64,000 nt of DNA from contig JAFGBW010000103.1 of the NCBI GenBank assembly GCA_016932965.1, positions 1 through 64,000 of the forward strand. Direction: 5' to 3'. This stretch comes from Candidatus Auribacterota bacterium. Its GTDB lineage: Bacteria; Auribacterota; JAFGBW01. This document shows, one piece after another, positions 1 to 7,572 of this stretch. Positions within the stretch are counted from its first letter, which is position 1. Each line of letters begins with the position of its first letter. A program made the translations under genes and the position numbers. The notes beneath the pieces were generated by a model that did no database searches, was not told the DNA's origin, and saw only the letters and a list, made by a program, of their open reading frames with translations.

Positions 1-1200
1 CCCAAAGACATTTCTTCAGGACTCTGCACCGCATCTCCATCCGTTGAAATGGATTTGCCTGGCTATCATGTCAGGGAAAAAGGGGATGCGGAATCGATAA
101 TAAAAGCTGTAGAAGCCTTGAATCTTTCGAAAAAACCGCTCCTTTTGATCGGGCACGGCTGTGTGCTTTCAAATGCGCAAAAGGAAGTCCGTGAGCTTGC
201 TGAGAAGATGCACATTCCGGTTGTCAATACCCTTCTTGGAAAAGGCGCTTTTCCGGAAGATCACGACCTTTCTTTAGGCATGCTGGGAATGCATGGAACG
301 GCCTATGCCAATAAAGCAGTGGAGGAATGCGATCTGATTTTTTCTATCGGGTCCCGGTGGGATGACAGGATCTTGGGGAAAGTAGACGCTTTCTGCGCTC
401 AGGCCTTCCGAATTCATCTGGATATCGATCCGTCGGAATTCGGAAAATTGATCAGCCCGGATATCTGCATCACAGGCGACGCCAAAGCCGTTCTCCAGGA
501 ACTGGTCCAGCAGGTTAAAAAACTGCACACGGAGGACTGGATCAAACAAATCCATCACTATAGAAAAAAATACCCCCTGCAGTATAAAAAACACGGAGGC
601 TTGAAAACTCCGTATCTCATAGACCGGATTTATCATCTCACCAAAGGTGAAGCCATAGTCGTGACAGACGTCGGACAGCACCAGATGTGGACTGCTCAAT
701 TTTATAAAGTCCGCCACAACCGGTATTGGGTCTCGTCAGGAGGCGCAGGAACCATGGGTTTCGGCTTCCCCGCTTCCATCGGAGCCCAGTTCGGCAGACC
801 CGATAAAACCGTTATTGCCATTGTGGGAGACGGCGGATTTCAAATGACCATGTCTGAATTGGCTACGGCATGTATCCATAAACTCCCTGTGAAGGTGTTT
901 ATCAGCAACAACCATTATCTGGGGATGGTGCGCCAGTGGCAGGAATTATTTTACGACAATAAATTGTCAGGAGTGAACCTCGAAGGCAATCCGGATTTTG
1001 TGAAACTGGCGGAATCTTACGGAGCCAAAGCATATAAAATCAAACGCAGTGGCGATGTGGACAAAGTCATTAAACAGGCCCTCGAATACAACGACGGCCC
1101 CTGTGTCGTGGATGCGGAAGTTGTTCAGGAAGACAATGTGTTCCCCATGATTCCGGCAGGAGCTCCTTATTCTTCCATGATCATAGAAAAGCCGAAATAA
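1..1200 (+). CDS. ilvB: Acetolactate synthase large subunit, C-terminal part
   Basis: The reading frame is open from base 1, so the gene begins upstream of the window and the ATG at 49 is internal. About 399 residues are visible of the roughly 560 usual for the family. The visible part starts at the PKD stretch after the N-terminal pyrimidine domain, covers the central domain, and contains the ThDP-binding GDGGFQMTMSELATA motif and the following NNHYLGMVRQWQ segment. The enzyme condenses two pyruvates (or pyruvate plus 2-oxobutyrate) in valine, leucine and isoleucine synthesis. ilvN follows 14 bp later, which confirms an anabolic acetohydroxyacid synthase rather than a catabolic one. Confidence 0.96.
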   Translation, partial: PKDISSGLCTASPSVEMDLPGYHVREKGDAESIIKAVEALNLSKKPLLLIGHGCVLSNAQKEVRELAEKMHIPVVNTLLGKGAFPEDHDLSLGMLGMHGTAYANKAVEECDLIFSIGSRWDDRILGKVDAFCAQAFRIHLDIDPSEFGKLISPDICITGDAKAVLQELVQQVKKLHTEDWIKQIHHYRKKYPLQYKKHGGLKTPYLIDRIYHLTKGEAIVVTDVGQHQMWTAQFYKVRHNRYWVSSGGAGTMGFGFPASIGAQFGRPDKTVIAIVGDGGFQMTMSELATACIHKLPVKVFISNNHYLGMVRQWQELFYDNKLSGVNLEGNPDFVKLAESYGAKAYKIKRSGDVDKVIKQALEYNDGPCVVDAEVVQEDNVFPMIPAGAPYSSMIIEKPK

Positions 1201-1214
1201 TCAAAGGAATCATT

Positions 1215-1718
1215 ATGCAAAACCATCATCCAGTCAAACATACCATCAGCCTATTGGTGAATAATAAACCCGGAGTTCTGGTCCGTATTGCCCAGGTCTT
1301 TGCCAGAAGAGGATTCAATATCGATTCATTAGTCGTGAGTCCTACAACGGATGACCGTTTTTCTTCCATGACCATTGTTTCTACAGGATCAGCCTCAACA
1401 CTGGACCAGATCATCAAACAGGTCTGCAAACTGATTGATGTGGTCCATGGCCAGGAACATAATCCAAGCGATTCCATCAGCAGGGAACTGGCTTTGTTTA
1501 AGGTGAAATGTCCCCTGGAAAAACGGACCGAAATTCTGCAAATCGTGGAGCATTTCAGGGCACAAACCATTGATTTTACGGAAGATTCTCTCGTTATTCA
1601 AAGCACCGGAAGCAGTGAAAAACTGGATGCCATGACCCAGCTCCTGAAAAATTATGACCTCATGGAAATGATCCGCACGGGGAAAATCGTCATCACCCGC
1701 GGAGACCAGACGACATAA
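1215..1718 (+). CDS. ilvN: Acetolactate synthase small (regulatory) subunit
   Basis: This 167-residue protein has an N-terminal ACT domain (roughly residues 10-80, with the LLVNNKPGVLVRIAQVFARRGFNI core) and the usual C-terminal half of the small subunit. It binds the branched-chain amino-acid end product and activates the IlvB catalytic subunit. An AAAGGA-type ribosome-binding site precedes the ATG. The tight spacing after ilvB indicates one operon. No ilvC follows; the next genes are unrelated and the transcription unit appears to end in the hairpins just downstream. Confidence 0.95.
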   Translation: MQNHHPVKHTISLLVNNKPGVLVRIAQVFARRGFNIDSLVVSPTTDDRFSSMTIVSTGSASTLDQIIKQVCKLIDVVHGQEHNPSDSISRELALFKVKCPLEKRTEILQIVEHFRAQTIDFTEDSLVIQSTGSSEKLDAMTQLLKNYDLMEMIRTGKIVITRGDQTT

Positions 1719-1727
1719 AAGAATATG

Positions 1728-1770
1728 ACCGGAAAAATTTTTATGAATAAAGGTTTTTCCGGAACCTTTT
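1728..1770 (+). terminator. Probable terminator hairpins after ilvN
   Basis: Two overlapping stems can form 10 bp after the ilvN stop. One pairs CCGGAAAAA (1729-1737) with TTTTTCCGG (1754-1762). The other pairs AAAGGTT (1749-1755) with AACCTTT (1763-1769) and is followed by a short pyrimidine tract. The U-tract is weak, so intrinsic termination is plausible but not certain. Confidence 0.45.
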
Positions 1771-1782
1771 CCAAACACTTTT

Positions 1783-1829
1783 TTCATGCGGATCGATTTT
1801 CTTGTTTCAAGAAAATCGATCCGCATGAA
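1783..1829. repeat. Perfect 22-bp-arm palindrome
   Basis: TTCATGCGGATCGATTTTCT followed by TG forms the left arm. It is exactly complementary to the right arm across a TTT loop, giving 47 nt in total. Neither side has a T-run in the right orientation for a classical intrinsic terminator. A related palindrome with the same GATTTTCTTG core lies at 36224-36264. It could act as a bidirectional terminator, a recombination relic or a mobile-element remnant. Confidence 0.8.
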
Positions 1830-1930
1830 TAGGCTTATAACCTTTATCCCTTATAAAATTAGTCTATTTTGCTATGAGTAAGACTTAGAAGTATCTGTGC
1901 TGAAAGAAGCAGGCGGCTTTTCCCATTTAT

Positions 1931-2786
1931 TTATGCTGCAAACAAAGGCTCGGTTGGATGAAACGGTTCTTTTTCTCTGATAAAAGTTTTGAATTCATCG
2001 AAAATTCTGAACACATCATCAACATGATATAATTGATGCAGGGAGATAAATTCATTTATTTCTTCAAAGAAGATGGAATGAATCAGTAATTTTGTGCAGT
2101 CACCGGCACCTTTCATGGTGTATTCATCACTCATAAAAAACCGGCGGGGATTCATGGTGATTCGATCCGTGTACTTGGGTTTCCCGTCTGTTCTTTTTTT
2201 ATCAGGACGTTGTGTATTTTCCGGTTTGCCATGATGCACTCTGGCAAAAACCAGATGCATCAACTGGCCATATTCAGAATCTCGGTCCCTTCTATATCCT
2301 GCTCTTTTTTCAATGAGTTTTACTTCTTCCACATCCGCATCCAGATAATGATTGAGGCTTTCGTTTATTTTCTGCAGTAATCCGGGATCATTTTCTGCAT
2401 ATTCCTGATAAAGGGTGGTTGAAGGTAAGGATCAGACTCCACCCCGGTCTTCATTTCTTTTAAGAAAAAAAACATTTCCGGCTTCATCAAGAAAAACGAC
2501 TGCCACGGTAAAATGATTGACAGGTAGGTTTTGTTCCCGCACTTTTGGATGCACGACCCTTTCAGGAAGAAAGGTCCATTCAGATGGAAATTCAATCTGA
2601 ATGTTTTTTTTTTGATTGAGAGACAGAGGCAAGAGATGAAAAAACACAATTGAAGTTGTTCTGAATATTTTATTTTGTAGATGCTTGATGGTTTCGGGAA
2701 CGGTGAATAGGAAAGCCGTCCTGAACGGAAATAAAAACACTGAAAAGAAATAGAATGAATAGATTTATTGAACTCTTATTTTTCAT
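1931..2786 (-). pseudogene. Frameshifted gene for a secreted hypothetical protein
   Basis: One protein appears to be spread over several minus-strand frames. From ATG 2786 the frame gives a clean signal peptide (MKNKSSINLFILFLFSVFIS) and ends after 38 codons. The text resumes in a second frame (to about 2440, with FPSEWTFLPERVVHPKV and HFTVAVVFLDEAGNVFFLKR). It passes through a short third frame, then runs from about 2410 as LYQEYAENDPGLLQKINESL into a 133-codon stretch ending in FAA. Each piece reads like ordinary protein and the junctions lie near homopolymers. The gene is therefore either decayed or affected by sequencing indels. I recognise no family. Confidence 0.5.
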
Positions 2787-2869
2787 GATATAAACCAGGC
2801 TGTTTACCGGAAAGGATTTTTCTTTTCTTATTATACAACATAATAGATAAAATGCGAGGCTTTTAAAAA

Positions 2870-3919
2870 ATGAAACTCAATCTCTCCGTTTCAAATTTAC
2901 AACAAATACTGAAAACAGAATCTCCTTACCGCATCAAACAGGCATGGCATGCTTTTTTTTCTCCGCATTTTAAGGGCTGGGATAGTGTTCTTCCTTTTCC
3001 AAAAACCCTCCGTTTGTCCCTGGAAGAAAAATTGAACTCCTCTTCTGTTTCTGAATCTTTTCTTATTAAATCAAAAGACGATACGTCTGTTTGTAAAGCG
3101 TTCCTTACCCTGTATGACCGGCAGAAAATCGAAACCGTTTTGATGATCAATCCAAAAAAACAGTGGACAGTCTGCATTTCAACGCAGGTCGGCTGTCCGA
3201 TCAACTGCGTGTTCTGCGCCACAGGGAAAATGGGATTTTTCCGGAATCTTGACGCTGTGGAAATGATTGAACAGGTGTGTTTCTGGAAAAAATTTTTGTC
3301 ATCTCAGTCACAAGACCAAATTCCTCAAAGAATTTCCAATATAGTACTGATGGGGATGGGCGAACCCTTGCTCAATTATGACCATGTGAAAGAAGCTGTG
3401 AGACTCATGGCTGAATATGCTCTCATTGGCCCCAACCAAATGACTCTCTCTACGGTAGGACTTTTCCCCCAGCTGGATGCACTTCTTATAGATCCGGGCT
3501 GGCCGAAGGTCAAAATAGCCATTTCCCTGCATTCCGCTGACAATGACATCCGAAAAAAGCTGGTACCGTCCCATCATGAGGATTTCTTCGGACATTTAAA
3601 AAAATGGGCGTTTCAATATGAGAAAATGATCGGCTCCAGAACAAGACCTCTCACGTTTGAACTGGTCATGCTCCAGGGTGTGAACGATTCCATCCAGGAA
3701 GCTGAAAAACTCATTGCTTTCTTGAAAGGGCTCCACAGGATTAAAGTCAATCTCATTCCCTGGAATACAGCCCAATCTGTTTCAGAACCATTTAAGCCTT
3801 CCCCGTATCCCAGCATCGTGAAATTCCAGGAGGAATTAAACCATAAAGGAATTGTCGCAACCATCCGAAAAAGTCTTGGACAGGATATCAACGCCGCTTG
3901 CGGCCAGCTAGCCGGTTAA
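2870..3919 (+). CDS. rlmN: RlmN-family 23S rRNA (adenine2503-C2)-methyltransferase
   Basis: This 349-residue radical SAM enzyme has the CX3CX2C cluster at Cys109, Cys113 and Cys116 (GCPINCVFCATGKMGF) and the conserved GMGEPLLNYDHV strand. The C-terminal Cys344 in the AACGQLAG motif is the residue that forms the covalent methyl-transfer intermediate in RlmN/Cfr enzymes. It methylates C2 of A2503 in 23S rRNA and, in some bacteria, A37 of tRNAs. It is distinguished from Cfr only by general resemblance, so Cfr-like activity is not excluded. It is convergent with hydG, with 38 bp between them. Confidence 0.92.
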   Translation: MKLNLSVSNLQQILKTESPYRIKQAWHAFFSPHFKGWDSVLPFPKTLRLSLEEKLNSSSVSESFLIKSKDDTSVCKAFLTLYDRQKIETVLMINPKKQWTVCISTQVGCPINCVFCATGKMGFFRNLDAVEMIEQVCFWKKFLSSQSQDQIPQRISNIVLMGMGEPLLNYDHVKEAVRLMAEYALIGPNQMTLSTVGLFPQLDALLIDPGWPKVKIAISLHSADNDIRKKLVPSHHEDFFGHLKKWAFQYEKMIGSRTRPLTFELVMLQGVNDSIQEAEKLIAFLKGLHRIKVNLIPWNTAQSVSEPFKPSPYPSIVKFQEELNHKGIVATIRKSLGQDINAACGQLAG

Positions 3920-3957
3920 TCTCATAACTCCCATCCAGAATCCGGGAGATCAGACCA

Positions 3958-5493
3958 TTAAAAATATAAATCCCTGTCGCCTTTTTTAATGAGGTCGTAG
4001 TAGGAATCCAGTTTTCTACAGATGGCTTTGGAATAAACGGAAGGACAACGATTTTTTATTTCTTCCATTTCTTTTTGAATCACGGTTTCGCCGGCTTTTT
4101 TAGTTTCTTCGGAGGCAAAATCATCCAGCCATTCCCGGAAGGTCAACACCGCGTTTAACTTGCAGAATTGGCCTTCTCTCCCGCTCCTCAACAGGTCCAT
4201 GATACGCTTTCCAGTCCTTCCGCATCGATACCCTGCAGTGCAGAAAGAGGTGATGTATCCCATCTGCGCCAGCTCCCTGATCACTTCATCCAGGGACCGG
4301 GTGTCCCCGAGAATGAATTGCTGACGATGGGCCTCCTGCTTTTCATAAGGATCGCTGTAAGCACCGACTCCGATACGGGAGGAAGCATCTCGTTGTGTAC
4401 ACATGGGAATCATTTCCCTTATTATTTCCGGAGTCTCTCTGGCAGTGATGATCATTCCGGCATAGGGAATAGAAAGACGAATAACGGTCAATATTTTTTT
4501 ATAATCTTCATCTGAAACACGGTAAGGTGTTTTGTCTATAAAGGGGGTATTGATGGCAGCTTCAAGCCTGGGAAAGGAAACCGTATGAGGGCCGACACCC
4601 ATTTTTTGTTCAAGATCACGGGCATGATACAAAAGTCCCATCAATTCGAAACGCCAGTCATAAAGGCCGAACAATACACCGGTGGCCACATCATCAACCC
4701 CTGCTTCCTGGGCCCGGTGCAGAGAATAGAGCCTCCATGCGTAGTTTCCTTTTACCGTATTAACAGGATGGAGTTTTCGGTACGTTTCATGGTGATACGT
4801 TTCCTGAAAAACCTGGTACGTTCCCAAGCCGGACCCGTTCAGCCGGACGAGATCATCGATACTCAATGGAGCCGCATTGACGTTCACCCTCCTTATGTTG
4901 CCTGTGCCTTTATAGGTTTTGACTTTTACATCATAAATAGTCCTGATGGTTTCTATCATGTAATCAAGACCGGTCTTTGGATGCTCTCCATAGACCACAA
5001 TCAGGCGTTTATGGCCGATTTCTCCGGCCAGGACTTCGGTCTCTCTTCTCACTTCAGCTTGAGTCAGCATCCTCCTTTGCACGGCCTTGTTTTCTGATCT
5101 GAATCCGCAGTAAAGACAATTGTTGATGCAAAGGTTACTGCAATAAAGCGGGGCAAAAGTCACCACCCGGTTATCATAAACCCGTTTTTTCACCTCAATG
5201 GCTGCCCCCCGCATTTCCTGCCATAAATCTTTATCCTTCACATTCAGCAATGCGGCTGTTTCATCAGGATTCAGGGTTTGGATTGTCAATGACTTCTGAA
5301 TGATATCCCTGATCCGCACAGGATCCGGATTTTTCTGTTTATGAATTTTTTCCCAGATCAGATCATCCTGAATGAAATCCCTTCCATGGTCCATATAACG
5401 GTGGATCTGATCAGAGCGGATGATTGCAGAAGCCCTCACGCTGTGTCTGGTAACATGGGGGGCTGACATTTTTTTTTTCATATCTGTATTCAT
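3958..5493 (-). CDS. hydG: HydG-like radical SAM tyrosine lyase ([FeFe]-hydrogenase maturase)
   Basis: This 511-residue protein matches HydG over its full length. The SAM-cluster motif CX3CX2C is at Cys122, Cys126 and Cys129 (NLCINNCLYCGFRSENK). The TIM-barrel strands follow, and the C-terminal extension typical of HydG but not ThiH is present. HydG cleaves tyrosine to supply CO and CN for the hydrogenase H-cluster, using a second C-terminal Fe-S cluster bound by CX2CX22C. Here that motif reads FCTAGYRCGRTG with a distal Cys: Cys418 and Cys444 are at canonical spacing, residue 421 is Gly, and an extra Cys lies at 424. It is co-transcribed with the TM1266-type gene upstream (25 bp gap). No hydE, hydF or hydrogenase is in the window. 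Confidence 0.88.
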   Translation of the reverse strand: MNTDMKKKMSAPHVTRHSVRASAIIRSDQIHRYMDHGRDFIQDDLIWEKIHKQKNPDPVRIRDIIQKSLTIQTLNPDETAALLNVKDKDLWQEMRGAAIEVKKRVYDNRVVTFAPLYCSNLCINNCLYCGFRSENKAVQRRMLTQAEVRRETEVLAGEIGHKRLIVVYGEHPKTGLDYMIETIRTIYDVKVKTYKGTGNIRRVNVNAAPLSIDDLVRLNGSGLGTYQVFQETYHHETYRKLHPVNTVKGNYAWRLYSLHRAQEAGVDDVATGVLFGLYDWRFELMGLLYHARDLEQKMGVGPHTVSFPRLEAAINTPFIDKTPYRVSDEDYKKILTVIRLSIPYAGMIITARETPEIIREMIPMCTQRDASSRIGVGAYSDPYEKQEAHRQQFILGDTRSLDEVIRELAQMGYITSFCTAGYRCGRTGKRIMDLLRSGREGQFCKLNAVLTFREWLDDFASEETKKAGETVIQKEMEEIKNRCPSVYSKAICRKLDSYYDLIKKGDRDLYF

Positions 5494-5518
5494 ATCATGA
5501 TCCGTAAAGCTTGACGCC

Positions 5519-5788
5519 TTATTGAGAACAACAACCTTTTGTTTTATTGACCAAAGTTGACTTCACGAGCACTTCAGGGATGGATCCCAGTTTGCCAGTC
5601 ATGGCTCCGATTTCATCAGTGGTCCCGTCCACAATGATGCTAATGATGTGGGTATTGCGCTGATGATAAGGAATACCCATTCTGCCGATGATCATTTCTC
5701 CGTATTGTGATAAAACCTCATTCACTTTGCGTGAAGCGCTCATTCTATCCTTGATGATGACAGCCACGACTCCGACCTGCTTTTCCAT
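5519..5788 (-). CDS. TM1266-type iron-only hydrogenase system regulator (ACT-like)
   Basis: This 89-residue protein has an ACT/NikR-C-like ferredoxin fold pattern (GVVAVIIKDR, MIIGRMGIPYHQRNTHIISI, GKLGSIPEVLVKS) and ends in CCSQ. Homologues of Thermotoga TM1266 sit next to [FeFe]-hydrogenase maturation genes and are annotated as putative regulators; their ligand is unknown to me. A good AAGGAG ribosome-binding site lies 5 bp before the ATG. It is the first gene of the pair with hydG, and its leader carries a possible attenuator. Confidence 0.85.
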   Translation of the reverse strand: MEKQVGVVAVIIKDRMSASRKVNEVLSQYGEMIIGRMGIPYHQRNTHIISIIVDGTTDEIGAMTGKLGSIPEVLVKSTLVNKTKGCCSQ

Positions 5789-5906
5789 ATTTTCTCCTTA
5801 TTCAAGTTTATGCCCCCTGAAATAAAAAACCCGGCTGAAACAGGCCGGGTAATGCTGCTATTACCCCTCAGTTTCAGTCCAAACCTTAACCTCAGGTCGC
5901 TATTTT
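5789..5906 (-). promoter_or_regulatory. Candidate attenuator/riboswitch leader of the TM1266-hydG operon
   Basis: The transcribed leader is about 118 nt. A GC-rich stem (5829-5835 with 5844-5850) followed by six U residues forms an intrinsic terminator just before the first ribosome-binding site. A perfect 7-bp stem, ATTACCC/GGGTAAT (5847-5853 with 5860-5866, loop of 6), shares bases 5847-5850 with it, so the two are mutually exclusive. A further GTTTCAG in the terminator loop can pair with CTGAAAC upstream. This is the architecture of a regulated transcription terminator. I do not recognise a known riboswitch consensus. Confidence 0.6.
5824..5850 (-). terminator. Intrinsic terminator within the TM1266-hydG leader
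   Basis: On the minus strand ACCCGGC, an 8-nt loop and GCCGGGT are followed directly by TTTTTT. It lies upstream of, not downstream of, the operon it would terminate, which points to conditional read-through. Confidence 0.75.
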
Positions 5907-5912
5907 CGGCAA

Positions 5913-5921
5913 ATTATATCA
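5913..5921 (-). promoter_or_regulatory. Extended -10 promoter for TM1266-hydG
   Basis: The minus strand reads TGATATAAT, a perfect extended -10 (TGnTATAAT). No good -35 is visible at 17 bp, which is typical of extended -10 promoters. The predicted start is near 5906. Confidence 0.6.
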
Positions 5922-6070
5922 AGACTCATGGAAAGATACAGCTTAATTTTTTACAGCAAATAGTCTCAGCGTGTGACAATCCAGACTGAATCCATTTGTC
6001 TTAATAATAGTTTGTTATTTTCTGATTCGGAAAAAGTAGAATATTTTTTCGATATCTTGTATTTAGCATC

Positions 6071-7549
6071 ATGATGTCCGGACAAGATGGAATTGTATCA
6101 AAAGGATCTTTAATAGAAGCAATGAACCGTTTGAAGTCATTATCCTTTCCTTTCATCATTGGCATTTTATTGGGTATCAATGCCTTGTCTGCTTTTTATT
6201 ACAGCATGTATTGTGAACCGCTTACAATGACCATGGATGAGCCGCAATATGCGGAGCTGGCTTTTTCACTTTGTCAAAGAGGGTCCTACTCCACCTTAAC
6301 AGAAAATACTTACTTTGAATCCGGGAAACCAACCGCCTTCAGACCCCCGCTTTATCCTCTTTTTCTGGCTGGAATCATTCAATTATTCGGAAAAGAAAAT
6401 TTCATCATCAAAGTGCGTCTGGTTCAGGCCGTACTCAATCTGGGGATACTTCTGGCCATATTTTATTTCTCCTTTCTCTTATTTTCCAGCCGCGGTATTT
6501 CTTTGATTGCCATGACCCTGGCCAGTGGTTTCATGCCCTTTATTTACATGAGTTCCCATATCATGACGGAAACATTGAGCTGTCTCCTTGTTCTGGCCAC
6601 ATTCATTTCATCGCTCTTGGTTCGTATGGCTTCCAGAGTGAATCAATTCTATTGGCGATCATTTTTCATGGGAATGCTTCTGGGACTATCGGTTTTATGC
6701 CGCCCCAATAACATTGTGCTTCTTTTGTGTACACCTTGTATTTTTTTTAGCCTCATTTTTTCAGCTAGACAAATTTTCACGGCCTTTTTCCTGAGCTTGC
6801 TGATTTTTTTATCGATACTGGGACCCTGGGCCATGAGGAATTATCTCGTGCTGGGCTCTCCTGTTTTTTTAACGACTAGCGGAGGCATCAATCTTTATTA
6901 CGGGAATAATCCTCATCCGGACAGCACCAAGGGAAATCTGGTTCCGCTTCCGGAATTGCCGGCAGATATCGCGAAGGATGAAGTCAAGAAGGACCATTAC
7001 TTGACACAAGCGGCCTTTCAATTTATCAGAAGTAATCCCCAGACATTTTTGAAAAGAATTCCGCTTAAACTGAAATCCGTATTTTCGCCTCATTTGGGAT
7101 CCGAATACAACAGCTATAGCGGCAGATTTTTTATCGTATTTTTCCTTCTGGCCTGTTTGTTTCATTCTTACAAAAGAAGAATCGTCCTTTTTTTCACCTT
7201 TTTGTTCTGGATTCCTTTATTTTCAAGGCATTTTTACAGCATTCCCTCTTTTGTCATTTTTTCATTCCATCAGGTCATGTTCGGATTCCCTCAATTGACC
7301 GTATTTATCTTTGTCGGTTCTCTTCTGCTTGTCATGAATAAAAAAGCCGACGCTCTCAGTCATCTTCCATTTTTATGTTATGTTCTCCTGACAATCCTGT
7401 TGAACATATTATTCCTTCCCAAGATGCGGTTGAGATTTGTTTTGGATCCTTATTTCATCATTCTTTCAGCCTATGCCATGCATTGGATATGGTCCCATAC
7501 CCGAGAATGCGCTGCTTTCCTGAATCTCCGGCTTAACTTGAAGAAATGA
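6071..7549 (+). CDS. GT39-like (GT-C) membrane glycosyltransferase
   Basis: This polytopic protein of 492 residues has about 10-12 hydrophobic segments. The first periplasmic loop carries MDEPQYAELAFSL, the acidic motif seen in dolichyl/undecaprenyl-phosphate-dependent GT39/ArnT-type enzymes, followed by the FRPPLYPLFLAG pattern. Such enzymes transfer a sugar from a polyprenyl-phosphate donor to a lipid, protein or glycan acceptor outside the inner membrane. Donor and acceptor cannot be read from sequence. Start codon 6071 lacks a clear ribosome-binding site; Met18 (6122) is an alternative. It is convergent with the ClC gene, 23 bp apart. Confidence 0.75.
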   Translation: MMSGQDGIVSKGSLIEAMNRLKSLSFPFIIGILLGINALSAFYYSMYCEPLTMTMDEPQYAELAFSLCQRGSYSTLTENTYFESGKPTAFRPPLYPLFLAGIIQLFGKENFIIKVRLVQAVLNLGILLAIFYFSFLLFSSRGISLIAMTLASGFMPFIYMSSHIMTETLSCLLVLATFISSLLVRMASRVNQFYWRSFFMGMLLGLSVLCRPNNIVLLLCTPCIFFSLIFSARQIFTAFFLSLLIFLSILGPWAMRNYLVLGSPVFLTTSGGINLYYGNNPHPDSTKGNLVPLPELPADIAKDEVKKDHYLTQAAFQFIRSNPQTFLKRIPLKLKSVFSPHLGSEYNSYSGRFFIVFFLLACLFHSYKRRIVLFFTFLFWIPLFSRHFYSIPSFVIFSFHQVMFGFPQLTVFIFVGSLLLVMNKKADALSHLPFLCYVLLTILLNILFLPKMRLRFVLDPYFIILSAYAMHWIWSHTRECAAFLNLRLNLKK

Positions 7550-7572
7550 CGAGAATGATCAATTCAGATGGA

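Noticed and set aside
49-1200. Complete acetolactate synthase gene starting at ATG 49
   Set aside because: The frame is open to base 1 with matching family sequence (PKDISSG), and the protein would lack its N-terminal domain.
1783-1829. Classical Rho-independent terminator
   Set aside because: The stem is perfect but no T-run follows on either strand, so I list it as a palindrome.
4585-5097. 170-codon open frame on the plus strand
   Set aside because: It lies antisense within hydG, whose motifs run without break on the minus strand; no ribosome-binding site and no family resemblance.
5789-5906. Known riboswitch (TPP, SAM, FMN, cobalamin, glycine, c-di-GMP, T-box)
   Set aside because: None of their signature boxes is visible in the leader.
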